DNA from: Anopheles merus
Lineage: Eukaryota; Arthropoda; Insecta; Diptera; Culicidae
Reading direction: 5' to 3'
Length of the DNA stretch: 64,000 nt
Assembly (NCBI RefSeq): GCF_017562075.2
Contig: NC_054085.1
Location: forward strand, 39,396,539-39,460,538
Shown: one piece after another, positions 55,401 to 64,000 of the stretch
How positions within the stretch are numbered: position 1 is the stretch's first letter
How the letters are laid out: every line of letters starts with the position of its first letter
Notes under the pieces: model-generated
Told to the model about the DNA's origin: nothing
Databases searched by the model: none
The model's input: only the letters and a program-made list of their open reading frames with translations
Translations under genes and position numbers: made by a program

Positions 55401-56816
55401 ATTGAGGTTGAGATCCTGCAGTGAGCTGCAGTTACGGAACGCCTCTGGATGTACGCCGGTGAGGGCGTTGTTGTCCAGCGAGAGCAGCGACAGGGCATAC
55501 AAACCGTTCAGAGAGTAGGCGTCCAGGTACTTTAGCTTGTTGTGGGATAGCAGTAGCGTATGAAGATTGTTCATCGGGGAGAACGTGTCAGCCGCTATGA
55601 TTTCCAGCTGATTGTGGCGCAGGTTCAAGATCTGCAGCGTGTACAGATCGGAAAAGATTTCCGACTCGAGCTTGGTAATCTTGTTGCTAGCCAGATTGAG
55701 CAGCACCAGCCGGATGAGACCTGCAAATGTATCGCGGTTCACCCAGGCCGATGTCAGCTGGTTCTGTGACAGATCCAGCGCTTGCAGCTGCTCTAGTTTT
55801 GAGAAAAGTCCTGGCGAAAGCACACTGATCGAGTTGTTTTGCAGGTAAATCTCCTGTATCGACTGAGCTGGATCGCGGAACAGATCCGTGGGAAGCGCCA
55901 CGAGCTTGTTAGAGCTCAAATCAAGGATCTGCAGCTCCTTCAAGCCACTCAGCGCCTTGTCGCCCACCATCGAGATCTCGTTGTCGTGGATTTTTAGCAT
56001 CTTTAGCCGCTTCAGCATCCCGAAACCGGCGGCCGGAAGCAGCACAAAATGGTTCCGTGACACATCCAGATCCTCCAAGTCGAGGGCACAACTCACCGGA
56101 GGAGCGACCGAGCCGGAGCTGTTCGTTTTGTGGCCCTCCGACTCCACTTCGTCCTTCACTCCCTTTTCACGGAAGCCCAGATCGTTCACGTCCTGCAACC
56201 GGTTCGAGCTGATGTTCAGCGATCGCAAACCACTGAGCGAGCAGAACAAATGATCCGGAAGCGACCAAATGTTGTTGGTGCTCAGATCGAGCACCTCCAG
56301 GTTGCGCGTTTGCCCGAAAGCGTCCGCCTCAATCTCCAGGTTCAGCTCGGGCCAGGCGATGTTGTGCGTGCGCAGCGTAAAATTGCGCAGATCGCCCAAC
56401 CCGGCCAGCACCGTCGCGGAGAACTTGGCGATCTTGCAGAACTCGAGCGAGAGCGCCTTCAGCCGCGCCAGATGTACGAACGAGTTGGGCAGCAGCTTGC
56501 TCCGCGCCATGATCGCCTCATTGCAGAGGATCGAGAGGGCGGCCGTATGCTCGGCCGGAATCACACTGAAGTTCGTGTTGTCAAATTCACTGTTCACCGT
56601 GCGCAGATTGCACGCCAGATCGACCTCGTTGCCGGGCAGGATGCGATACTTGCAGTCGTCCGGCGCATCGTAGCGCAGGTTGCTGCCGGGTTCGCTGCCC
56701 GCACCCGCCGGATGGTAGTACCGGGACGACTCGGCCGAATCGTACTGCAAACTGTAGTTCACCTGCACCGACACCAGCAGTAGCAGGGCCGGCAGCAGTA
56801 GCTCGCAACGACTCAT
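52437..56816 (-). CDS. TOLL6: Toll-6 type Toll-like receptor (LRR-TM-TIR), single exon
   Basis: Type I membrane receptor of the long insect Toll group (Toll-6, Toll-7, 18w, Tollo). In flies these receptors act in neural and epithelial patterning and as neurotrophin-type receptors more than in classical immunity. The protein is 1459 aa. The first in-frame ATG is at 56816 (A at -3); the frame extends to a TTG at 56855 and an in-frame stop at 56859-56861, so the ATG is the likely start. Order: hydrophobic signal peptide at about 1-23; about 22 LRRs at 118-700, with a hydrophilic insert at 216-241; LRRCT cysteines C718, C720, C747, C770; an LRRNT-like cysteine cluster 776-800; six LRRs at 829-953; second LRRCT (C961, C963, C988, C1004); membrane span about 1023-1045; TIR about 1074-1208 with box 1 YDAYITYS (1075-1082), box 2 RLCLHYRD (1104-1111) and box 3 FW (1198-1199); low-complexity tail 1211-1459. 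At least a dozen N-glycosylation sequons lie in the ectodomain. No intron interrupts the frame. The ectodomain and TIR match my memory of Drosophila Toll-6 far better than Tollo or 18w; the paralogue call is an inference. Confidence 0.
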   Translation of the reverse strand: MSRCELLLPALLLLVSVQVNYSLQYDSAESSRYYHPAGAGSEPGSNLRYDAPDDCKYRILPGNEVDLACNLRTVNSEFDNTNFSVIPAEHTAALSILCNEAIMARSKLLPNSFVHLARLKALSLEFCKIAKFSATVLAGLGDLRNFTLRTHNIAWPELNLEIEADAFGQTRNLEVLDLSTNNIWSLPDHLFCSLSGLRSLNISSNRLQDVNDLGFREKGVKDEVESEGHKTNSSGSVAPPVSCALDLEDLDVSRNHFVLLPAAGFGMLKRLKMLKIHDNEISMVGDKALSGLKELQILDLSSNKLVALPTDLFRDPAQSIQEIYLQNNSISVLSPGLFSKLEQLQALDLSQNQLTSAWVNRDTFAGLIRLVLLNLASNKITKLESEIFSDLYTLQILNLRHNQLEIIAADTFSPMNNLHTLLLSHNKLKYLDAYSLNGLYALSLLSLDNNALTGVHPEAFRNCSSLQDLNLNGNELTQVPLALKDMRLLRTVDLGENSISVIEEPGFRGMNNLYGLRLISNNIENITRKAFKDLPSLQILNVARNKISYIEKGAFEPAVSVQAIRLDGNLLSDIDGLFTSMPNLVWLNISDNKLEHFDYSHIPPHLQWLDLHRNELTELTNRYGLDNQLHLQTLDASFNRLTRVTPATIPNSIEFLFLNDNLIVHVEPHCFTHKTNLTRVDLYANQLTSLDIKALRLQPVPEDKQIPEFYIGGNPFVCDCNIDWLQKINHVTSRQYPTINDIETVYCKLMYNRERSYIPLIEAEPKHFLCSYNTHCFALCHCCEFDACDCEMTCPNNCACYHDNSWSTNIVECSAAGYTDIPNNIPMDTTEVYIDGNNLVELSGHSFIGRKNLRVLYANHSNIEAIYNTTFIGLRRLTILHLENNAIRKLYGHEFSALESLRELYLQGNRIAYIEDHTFAELRKLEVLRLDGNRITSFEVWQLSANPYLVEIALANNLWTCDCGFVNKLRSYLQSNADKIVDANEISCSYNNATSILRDNGTKCTFREGMSSIVHRQEIEDMLPLLLVATCAFVGFFGLIFGIFCYRKELKVWVHSGLCYKSGTFVNEYDKDRLYDAYITYSLQDEHFVSQILTSTLENDIGFRLCLHYRDLNANAYLADTIVEAVESSKRAILVLSKSFLYNEWTRFEFKGAIHEVLKRRRKLIIILYGDLPQRDLDADMRLYLRTNTCIEWDDKKFWQKLRIALPHVKKSNCLNKRSAINIYATAGNDYNTPGRPSTLGPSVASTRLDGPQHHSYATIGPNCPRNCDNYDTVSNCKYNTTQHHQTHHERRTTADFGRKATDGRQHEYAVPSNCLLDTTHETYNTTATSCERIAGETFECTSTSSKFSTSSRGSGSDSGSHSISSAAQHDFQGSHRSPNGCAPNLLPSTTSTTNFSYQHPHPHHHHNGSGRSKPPGPEGVGGGGGKSPSDKHNPGTLGTDSRGGNSFNDRRLPQAMWA

Positions 56817-56842
56817 GCTGCCGCTTTCGTTGCTGCTGGTCG

Positions 56843-56890
56843 TCACGCAATACAACGCTCACACAAGCTGCCACGTACTTTTGTACACAT
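56843..56890 (-). promoter_or_regulatory. uORF 7 (15 codons), closest to the main ATG
   Basis: ATG at 56890 and TGA at 56843-56845. It ends 26 bases before the receptor ATG, leaving very little distance for reinitiation, so it could be the most repressive if translated. Confidence 0.
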
Positions 56891-56918
56891 AAAAACGCAA
56901 TTTTTCTCTTCCAATCGT

Positions 56919-56936
56919 GCACACACACACACACAC
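56919..56936. repeat. Short GT/CA run inside the TOLL6 leader
   Basis: It reads CA on the plus strand and GU in the transcript. It lies just upstream of the last uORF, so length changes would alter leader spacing without touching the coding sequence. Confidence 0.
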
Positions 56937-57008
56937 GGACACTCACGCACACACCGTTCGCTTCTTTGCAACTGTAATCCGCACAAGGATTTTTTTTCTT
57001 CCTTTTTT

Positions 57009-57035
57009 CTATTCAGCACACACTGTTGAACACAT
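57009..57035 (-). promoter_or_regulatory. uORF 6 (8 codons)
   Basis: ATG at 57035 and TAG at 57009-57011, isolated between the upstream cluster and the last uORF. Confidence 0.
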
Positions 57036-57137
57036 TCGCTGGCGCACAGCTTAGCTACCGTCGTCGGCCAACTTGCCCGCGGGAAAACTTCACTGCAGCC
57101 TTAGGTGCGGATTTGCCGTTGAATGCGGAGGGTAAAG

Positions 57138-57188
57138 CTAAGCACGAATCAACAACAATTCCTCCTCGCTACTAAACCGTGGTAACAT
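57138..57188 (-). promoter_or_regulatory. uORF 5 (16 codons)
   Basis: ATG at 57188 and TAG at 57138-57140. It is the longest of the upstream frames and encodes a short peptide with an acidic run (EEE) followed by LLL. Confidence 0.
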
Positions 57189-57213
57189 AAACGCACACCG
57201 AAACGCTAACCAT
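57172..57213 (-). promoter_or_regulatory. uORF 4 (13 codons)
   Basis: ATG at 57213 and TAG at 57172-57174. It overlaps uORF 5 in a different frame. Confidence 0.
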
Positions 57214-57250
57214 CGCCAAACGAGCACTGCTGGGGAAACTTAAAATTCAT
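57206..57250 (-). promoter_or_regulatory. uORF 3 (14 codons)
   Basis: ATG at 57250 and TAG at 57206-57208. It overlaps the end of uORF 2 and the start of uORF 4 in other frames, so ribosomes using one cannot use all of them. Confidence 0.
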
Positions 57251-57278
57251 AACAACGCTCTTCGTTTACATCGAGCAT
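57240..57278 (-). promoter_or_regulatory. uORF 2 (12 codons), with a start-stop uORF inside it
   Basis: ATG at 57278 and stop TAA at 57240-57242. In another frame the ATG at 57271 is followed at once by TAA, a minimal start-stop element of the kind that can stall ribosomes. Confidence 0.
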
Positions 57279-57340
57279 ACACTCACAAACTCTCGAACAC
57301 ACACGCGCACACGGCAATCACTTCTTGTTCGAAACTCTAT

Positions 57341-57361
57341 CTACATCCTTTCCAGCCTCAT
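57341..57361 (-). promoter_or_regulatory. uORF 1 in TOLL6 leader (6 codons)
   Basis: ATG at 57361 with an in-frame TAG at 57341-57343. A second in-frame ATG at 57346 sits directly before the stop. It is the first ATG a scanning ribosome would meet from the predicted start site. Confidence 0.
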
Positions 57362-57557
57362 CTGCACTCACTTCGGGCGGAACTTTCGATAATGCGCCTA
57401 ACTTTTCACACCGTGCACGTCAATCTGTGGAACTGGCCGATTCGTTTCAATTCACGCCACAAACACTCTCGCTCGCTCGACAGTCCTCTGACTCCGTGTT
57501 CTCGATATTGATTCAATTCTTGCGTGCTCGAGCGCGCGTACTCGCGGTTCCAGTCGT

Positions 57558-57563
57558 ACGTCC
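57558..57563 (-). promoter_or_regulatory. Downstream promoter element (DPE) of TOLL6
   Basis: The minus strand reads GGACGT, a full match to the DPE consensus RGWYVT. It occupies +28 to +33 when A 57590 is counted as +1, which is the strict spacing Inr-DPE promoters need. DPE promoters are common among TATA-less developmental genes in flies. This is sequence evidence only. Confidence 0.
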
Positions 57564-57586
57564 GCACGCGTTGCTTGCTCTGTTTG

Positions 57587-57592
57587 TACTGA
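57587..57592 (-). promoter_or_regulatory. Predicted initiator (Inr) and start site of TOLL6
   Basis: On the minus strand the hexamer reads TCAGTA, close to the arthropod initiator TCA(G/T)T(C/T), with only the last base off. The A at 57590 would be +1. No TATA box lies at -31 to -24. The sequence below it is ATG-free for about 230 bases. The exact spacing to a DPE (next entry) is what makes this initiator more credible than other TCAG matches. It gives an unspliced leader of 774 nt. Confidence 0.
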
Positions 57593-60500
57593 CGAACTAT
57601 GTTCACAGCGGTTGCGGCTATGCTCACCGTGTTCTCACCGACTATGCTGGCCACGCCGTACGCGCGTACCGTTCGGCTGTGTGAACGCCTGCAGAGCCGA
57701 CCGGCACCCGAACGGTCCCGAACGCTCCAGCTCACCTCAGATGGTTATGCTTTTGCTGTTATGCTGCTCTTGGGTCGTAGCATATTCACCACACTCGCAC
57801 ACCAGCACACAGCCATCCACTGGTGTTTTCTCGCTTCAACTTGTGCGCGCTTTTCGGGTCGTGTGAAAGGGAAGTGCAATATTTTCCGCCACCGTTTACA
57901 CCGCTTCTAATGATGTCCTATGGGAGTGTTTCGGTCATAGGAATCCCACCACGGCTCTGCAGTAGCAGCATCAGTTGCCGGACGGTTGAAATGGCTTTTT
58001 TTTTCAAGGTCCTATTGCTTTCCGCTCCTCGCAATAATCCTCATCTGGGGCACACGCTCCTTGCGCTCTAATTTTAATTACTGCAACGGAAGAAGTCCTG
58101 CAAGGAATGAAAAGTAAGGGAAAAGGTAAATCCAACGCATCAGAACGCAACACTGGGAATATTTTGTTTTTTTTTGTGTTTTCATCGGTACGGGGGAATC
58201 ACTCGGGAACGATTGCCGGGGATGGGCTTAACTATAGTTTCCATTCTAGCGAGACGAAAACTGCCTGAAAGTATTGCGGATGGGGGATTTTTTTTTTTCC
58301 TGTAGCACAAAAGTGTACGTGCGCAGCAGAAAAAAAACAACAACCATCACCATTCATACTCATTTCACACAAACGAAAGAGAAACGGTTTTTAAATTATC
58401 CGGTGCCGATTGATACTGCTTTCCGTCCCCGAGGGCACTTGAACGAGCGTACCGAAAGGTATTGTGGTAGAAACTGCATCTTAAATCGAGCATACTTTTC
58501 CAGTCAAATGATTTCCGTTTGAGTTTGCTCTCTGTCTCTTCCCTCCGTTTGCTTTTGCTGCTTTCCTATTTTGCAAAAGGGTTCCTTCCGTTGCGATCGG
58601 TGATGAGGCGATGGAGAGAAAAAAAGCAGCAGAAATATCCCACCATCAAATGCAAATTTGCATTCATTCCAGTGAACGGTGACACACCATCCGCATAAAG
58701 AGACCACATTCAGTGCTGTTCCACGCCGCAATCATTTGTAAAATGAACGTTACACGTGAGCATCTCGAATTAATCCACCTGCAACGCATACGACCGCGGA
58801 ACAGGGAAGCACGGCTTATCCTGTCGCTTGGTCACACCAGACCGATGACCGTTCGGTTCGATGCATTCGCCGTACCACCGGGGCACCGGCGATAGGGCGA
58901 CAGTCGCACAGCGAGTGTAATTTAAAATTCTTAATCAGCTCACCACCCGATTGTCCCGGCGTATCGGCGGACAATTCATCACCCAGGTTGCATACCTGGT
59001 GCCCATAATCCGCCCCCCCCCCCTCCGCTGCACTCTGTTTGCGTCGCCCGAATCCGGATCAGATCGAAACCGAAATAAGCGACGGGTGAGTGTCCGCTTT
59101 TCCACCGATAAAGTGCACTTAAATCAAAATCTCATTAAAATTACATTAATTGTCCAATCGCATTCGCAAACTGACCAGCTGCACAGCGCACTCAGCACCC
59201 GGATTTCCCGATGCTCCTTGCCATCCTCATCATCGTGCGGAAAACATAACCTCAAATCGATGTAATTCGCCGACTCGGCCTGAAATGACGAGCGATCCGT
59301 CGCTTTCGTCGCATCTGGTACGGCCGGTACCCGGTGGACCATTGCAATCAATTGATTTTCATTCTGCAACTTTGACATTGTCCTCTACGGCCTCTCTAGG
59401 GGGGTCTAGGGGTGGTCGTAATGTTTGATGAGTAAAATAAACACGACCAACTCGCTGCAGTCAAGCTGCGTCGCGTACACTGGACCGCGAACGTTTGTTT
59501 GCGATCAGGCGGGGAGGGAAAAACAAAAACGTGTCTAGAAACGCGTTGACCCACACGCCGATGACGCTCAAATTTTACGCATCACAAACAATTTGCCCCC
59601 CGGCCATAATAAACATCATCATAATCATAAAGGGAGACCCAGCCCGACCCAACCTCAGCTAGCCATTCCCATTCCCCCCACCGGTGTCGGTCTGTGTCAC
59701 ATCGGCGGTACGTAGTTGCGTGACACGATTGGTAGGGAGTACGGGCATTTGCTCCCCAAAGAGCCCTTGCTGGCTCGATTCAATTGGTCGCCGAAAACGA
59801 TTCAATACAATCCGGCCGTCCCGAGCCGGAGCGTGTGTGGCAGTAGATAGACGAGCTTGAATGTCCTTTTTTGAAAGCTTTAGCACAGCAGCCAGTCAGT
59901 ATGACCTGTTGTGAGGCGTAGCTAGACCGTTCGTGTCGCATTATTGAAGAGGCTTTTGAATTTGATCGATCTATTATACATTGCTAACAGCACGAGAGGG
60001 TCGAGAGAATCAATCACTTTTTGCATAATTCATTTCCACTTCCTAATTTTAGCTAGTACGAAAAAAATCTACTCATCCTATGAATATTTTAAATTTTTGC
60101 TTTGAATTTCTATCGAAACACATGGTGTGGAAATACGTGAAAGAGGCTCTAGGCTAGGAGCTCTACCCAACACATATGCGATTTAATTTGAACGATTATC
60201 ACAAAACATGTGGGAAACGCACGAAAACTCGCACCTACATACCACGGTTCAGTCATGGTGCGCAACCTTCGGCTAGATTGTAAAAACTTTCTCCACATTA
60301 CTCCGAACAAATTCTCGTGGAAAAAGGGTCCTCCCGCGTGATTGACACTCAAATACCCCAAATCAATCAGCCATTCTGTACAAACCTTCGTCTGCCCACC
60401 TTGCGTCATGTCGTCGAAAGATTCTCCCAGTGTGGCATCAAGCAGGAAAAAACTTCATCTAACAGATTGGAAAGCTTAATAGAACATCACGGGGAGTTTT

Positions 60501-61110
60501 TTTCTGTCTATCTGTTGTTGCTGCTGCTGCTCCTTTCTCCTTCATCCTCCTGTTAAGTTTTGTTTTTGCGTCAAACCAGAACATAATGCCCGAGAACGGT
60601 TCGAGTTTGCCGTATCGCTTTGTGGACGTTAAATCATCCATTTATGAGCAGTGTAGAATCCACCAGCACCACCAGCAACAGTGAGAGGGAAAGCAAACTG
60701 CCCCGAAAGTGGTCCCCGACCCAAGCGATCACGTAAAGTGTCAATCACTTGGGATTTAGTTTTGTTTTCGTTCGGCAACTCCGAGCAGGACGGGATGGGA
60801 CGGGACGGGTCGGAACGTAGGACCCTTTACCCCTCGGAGTCATACATTATGGGGACGATTTTCAAACCGCACTACCACTGCCACTGCGGCCCATCGTTTG
60901 TGGCCATGATTGGAGGAAATTTGCACTCTTAAAGATGAGATTTTGACACCCTAGCTCAACCAACACACATTTGGGTTGCCGTTCAAGGGTCCCGGGGATC
61001 ACCGTTGCTGTAACTAATTTAATAACCGACAGCTACCCGCATAGCTTCATTCTAACCTTGTTAAGCTCAATCAACTGGAAGCAGATCGTGGTGTTAGACA
61101 AAGTGAACGT

Positions 61111-61128
61111 ATGTGTGTGTGTGTGTGT
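61111..61128. repeat. (TG)9 microsatellite
   Basis: A short TG run in the TOLL6 upstream flank. Confidence 0.
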
Positions 61129-63158
61129 TTGTGAGTGCTAAAGAGAACAAACGAAAAAAGCAAACAAACTCTATTATGGTTACTGACCCGCAACTGAATG
61201 AGCATGTAAATTTGCTGGCCACCCCGATTGCCCAACCCTTTCGTGCTGCGCAAGGTTATGGCAATTAATCAGAGCGCGGAGTGCGGATTATCAGTTTATC
61301 GGAAACGGAAACCGAACCGGGACAAGTAGGCGAAGATTACGTCACAAAAAGGTAACAGTCAGTGTGTATGTTTTATTTCCCTCACACGAGAGCAGCACTG
61401 CAGTGCCATCATTAAAAGCATAATCAAGCGGTCAAAGATTGCACGATCATGCACAGCGCCACGGACGTTTGTCGTTGCCATTAAGCGTAATGAGCACACG
61501 CATGATTTCGCCTCCTTGCGATACTGTCGCTGTCCTGCCCGGGTGTCTGGCACGATACGGTAACGCCACGCTTGTTGGTGTTTTATCGTTATTTGCTGCC
61601 ATTTATCACCAGGAATGCTTTACCATTTTCCGACCTCGTGCAAGCGGTGGTGCCCATTACTTGCCCGAGAACCTCCTCCAGCTCATGCATCATTTGCAGC
61701 GGATGGAATCGTGTCACACTAGCGAGCGTGAGCGGGCGTGTGCTTGCGGTGTGTCACAGAGATTTCTTTCATAATCATAATTTGGACCATTTTTTTTGTT
61801 GCTACCTCGTATGTTTTACTTCTTTCTCGACCAGGCGCTGGCGCTTCGCCGGACGCGTGCGTACGAATGGTCTGCCGCGTTTTTGAGAAAACCCCGTCCC
61901 ATGTGCAGCAACAAAAATTTGTACATTTCCTCGAAATGTGTTCGAAAATATCATATTTATCTGCAATTTGCATAAATTACCTTCTGCCAGCGTTTACCTT
62001 CGGCATGCGGCAGCGTTCACCTAGCGCGTGGAATTTATTTTTGGACGATTCCATTTTCATCCGACGATTCCGACGCGCGTCTCGTTTCTCTCGAGTCCTC
62101 TCTTGAGCCCTCTCGTCTTGAGTGTAGCAGTCCCTAATGCCATTGCCAGATAACCAGAGTGCCATAACCGATGAGTAGGTGATTTAATGAAGACATTACT
62201 ATCAATCGCTTATTGCTTCACGAGAAGGAGCGGTTTTCTCTTTCCTCGCTGCTGCCAGCTCATGAGGATATCATAATCGAGAGCACTTCTCGATTGCCAG
62301 CGTGACGACGACGATGCAGCTACGGCACCAGCGGAACGGCTTCAGCAATTCGCTGGAATCTCTTTGATATGGTGATACGGTTAGAGGAATCCTCGGGCAC
62401 GCGCTTTCGTTCATTAAATTCATAGATCAATTCTCACTCCATAAACGCTGAAAGGTGAACCCATCCCGAAACAGATTTAATGCACACCGCCGCAACCTGA
62501 TTGATGCCGCACGCCGGGACGGTCTTTGAAAGGCATTCCCGCCTCGCACATTCATTTATCGGTGGATTGCACATTTTTGGACCATAGCGCACAAAGAAAG
62601 CATGATAAGGTTACTTATGAGATTGCATTGCGCGTCGATGTTTGCTTTCGCATCAGCATGTTTCACTATTTTAGCCCGTGCGCACCCCGCAGTTTGCCAT
62701 CGGCTCTCCCGCGTCATATTCCATTATTCACCACTATCTTTGCATGTGCCTGTTCGGGCATTTTATTTAATTTATGTTTAACTCCATTGTGTTCCCTGCT
62801 ACACGAGATGCACTTTTTTTTCGTGTTCGCTCCATTCGCGCCAGCCCAACAATCCCGGGCACGGGTATGTTGCCAACACCGCCAAACGCCAAATTCATTT
62901 GCATTACGTTCAATTTTAAATGTGCAAAAGAGGACCGGCACCGGACCGCCGAGTTGGCTCCTGTGTCCCCTGCCTTGGGATGCTGTACGGAATGCGAATA
63001 AAATTGAAACTCAGTGTTAAATGAAACGCTGCAAAACACACCACCGAACAGCGAAAGCAACAAACTGGCTCATGTTGGCCAGCATTCATCTCTTCCCAGG
63101 CGTGCACAAGGGACGCCGCTATCCCCGTTCGCGTGACCTCAACCTCTAGCTACCCGGT

Positions 63159-63206
<48 letters not shown>
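63159..63206. repeat. Compound (CG)n(CA)n microsatellite
   Basis: A short CG run leads directly into about 20 CA units. Alternating purine-pyrimidine of this type favours Z-DNA. Confidence 0.
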
Positions 63207-63207
<1 letters not shown>

Positions 63208-64000
63208 CACACATTGCATTGGATAATGACCGCGGAAAATGAAATAAAAATTCACTGATAAAACAGGGCAAACGGAACGGGAGCGTGCAACAACACAAAA
63301 AATGTGCTGGTGCCAAAGAAATAAAAGCAACGCGGCGGACCCGCGGGCCAATCTACATGACCGCCCACCCTGTCCCTCTCCGTGCCGGCGGTCTCTAGAT
63401 AGTGAACAACACACAAATGGAGCGACGCTTGCAAAAACAATACATAGACGCTTAAATGCACTTCTGCACTGCCCAGCACAAAGCTCGGTAACAATCACGA
63501 ACCTAGCGTGCTCCAGCGTCCCCTCCTCCGCTATGGCTTCACCACCCACCACCGGTAGATGCGCTATCCTATCTTTTGTGCCCTGTATGGCGCGCAGCAT
63601 GTTGCAACTGTGGCCGAATTCTCCCATTCTCTCGACCCCGCGTAAACTGTCAAAATGGTTCGTATTAATTTTGCATGTAAAATATTTTGTAAAATTTCAC
63701 GAAATCACACTGTCATGTACCGTTTATATCTCCTGCCCGAGCGCCCTCACCGTCACATTCGCCATCCCCGCCGTGCGGGGGGGATGTTGGAAAATGTTCC
63801 GTTTTAAAAATTAATGACCACAGCCTCGTTTGTCGTCCGGAAAGCGCAATAAAACACTCGCAAGGTACCGCGAAGCGAGTGGGACAGTGTTGGCGGTGGG
63901 AAAATCAATTTATTTTCCACCATCTCCACGACACGCGCAGCTCTCTCCCTGTGCCGGCGCGTACATTCAATCAATGTTAAAGCAATTAAACGATAAATTT

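Larger units (their letters stand above)
56817..57590 (-). other. TOLL6 5' leader (predicted, unspliced)
   Basis: This spans the predicted start site to the main ATG. It is A/G-rich near its end and has a short GT run (56919-56936). It holds nine upstream ATGs (at 57361, 57346, 57278, 57271, 57250, 57213, 57188, 57035, 56890). A strong-looking donor AA|GTGAGT lies at 57371, so a leader intron that removes many uORFs is possible. Candidate acceptors such as TTACAG near 56975 have poor pyrimidine tracts, so I do not assert an intron. Confidence 0.
57593..64000. other. Upstream flank of TOLL6, no gene recognised
   Basis: It holds the region just upstream of the predicted TOLL6 start, where promoter-proximal control sites would lie, then AT-rich DNA with poly-T and poly-C tracts (an 11-C run near 59010), a GT run (61111-61128) and a CG/CA run (63159-63206). 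No open frame shows a recognisable domain. Confidence 0.

Noticed and set aside
56817..56855. N-terminal extension of TOLL6 by 13 codons from position 56855
   Set aside because: The codon at 56855 is TTG, not ATG. The first in-frame ATG is at 56816, has A at -3, and leads directly into a good signal peptide.
56970..57371. Intron in the TOLL6 leader (donor AA|GTGAGT at 57371, acceptor TTACAG near 56975)
   Set aside because: The donor is good, but the sequence before the acceptor is purine-rich with no pyrimidine tract. Kept as a possibility, not annotated.

Overview
The window looks like mosquito nuclear DNA, most likely from the Anopheles gambiae complex. Three things point there. The only recognisable protein gene is an insect Toll-6 receptor that resembles, but is clearly diverged from, the Drosophila protein. 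A tRNA-derived SINE at 5945-6089 matches what I remember of the An. gambiae SINE200 family. The flanks are full of GT/CA and GA/CT microsatellites. Species is an inference from memory; no search was run.

Layout: 1 to about 49,860 is a long stretch with no protein gene I can defend. It holds microsatellites, the SINE, a degenerate dispersed repeat (23650-23775) and a 666-bp structure bounded by near-identical 47/49-bp inverted arms (20217-20882). From about 57,590 down to about 49,870 on the minus strand lies one transcription unit, TOLL6. It has a TATA-less core promoter (Inr plus DPE at exact spacing), a long leader with nine upstream ATGs, a single uninterrupted 1459-codon reading frame (52437-56816), and a trailer of about 2.5 kb with three identical Pumilio-type octamers and an AATAAA signal at 49891-49896. 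From 57,593 to 64,000 is the upstream flank, again without a recognisable gene.

The biology centres on one gene. TOLL6 encodes a signal peptide, two leucine-rich-repeat blocks separated by cysteine clusters, one membrane span, a cytoplasmic TIR domain whose BB loop lacks the usual proline, and a tail of about 250 residues carrying a repeated Tyr-x-Thr/Val motif. The leader and trailer suggest strong post-transcriptional control. The surrounding desert is a plausible home for developmental enhancers, but no enhancer can be proven by reading alone.
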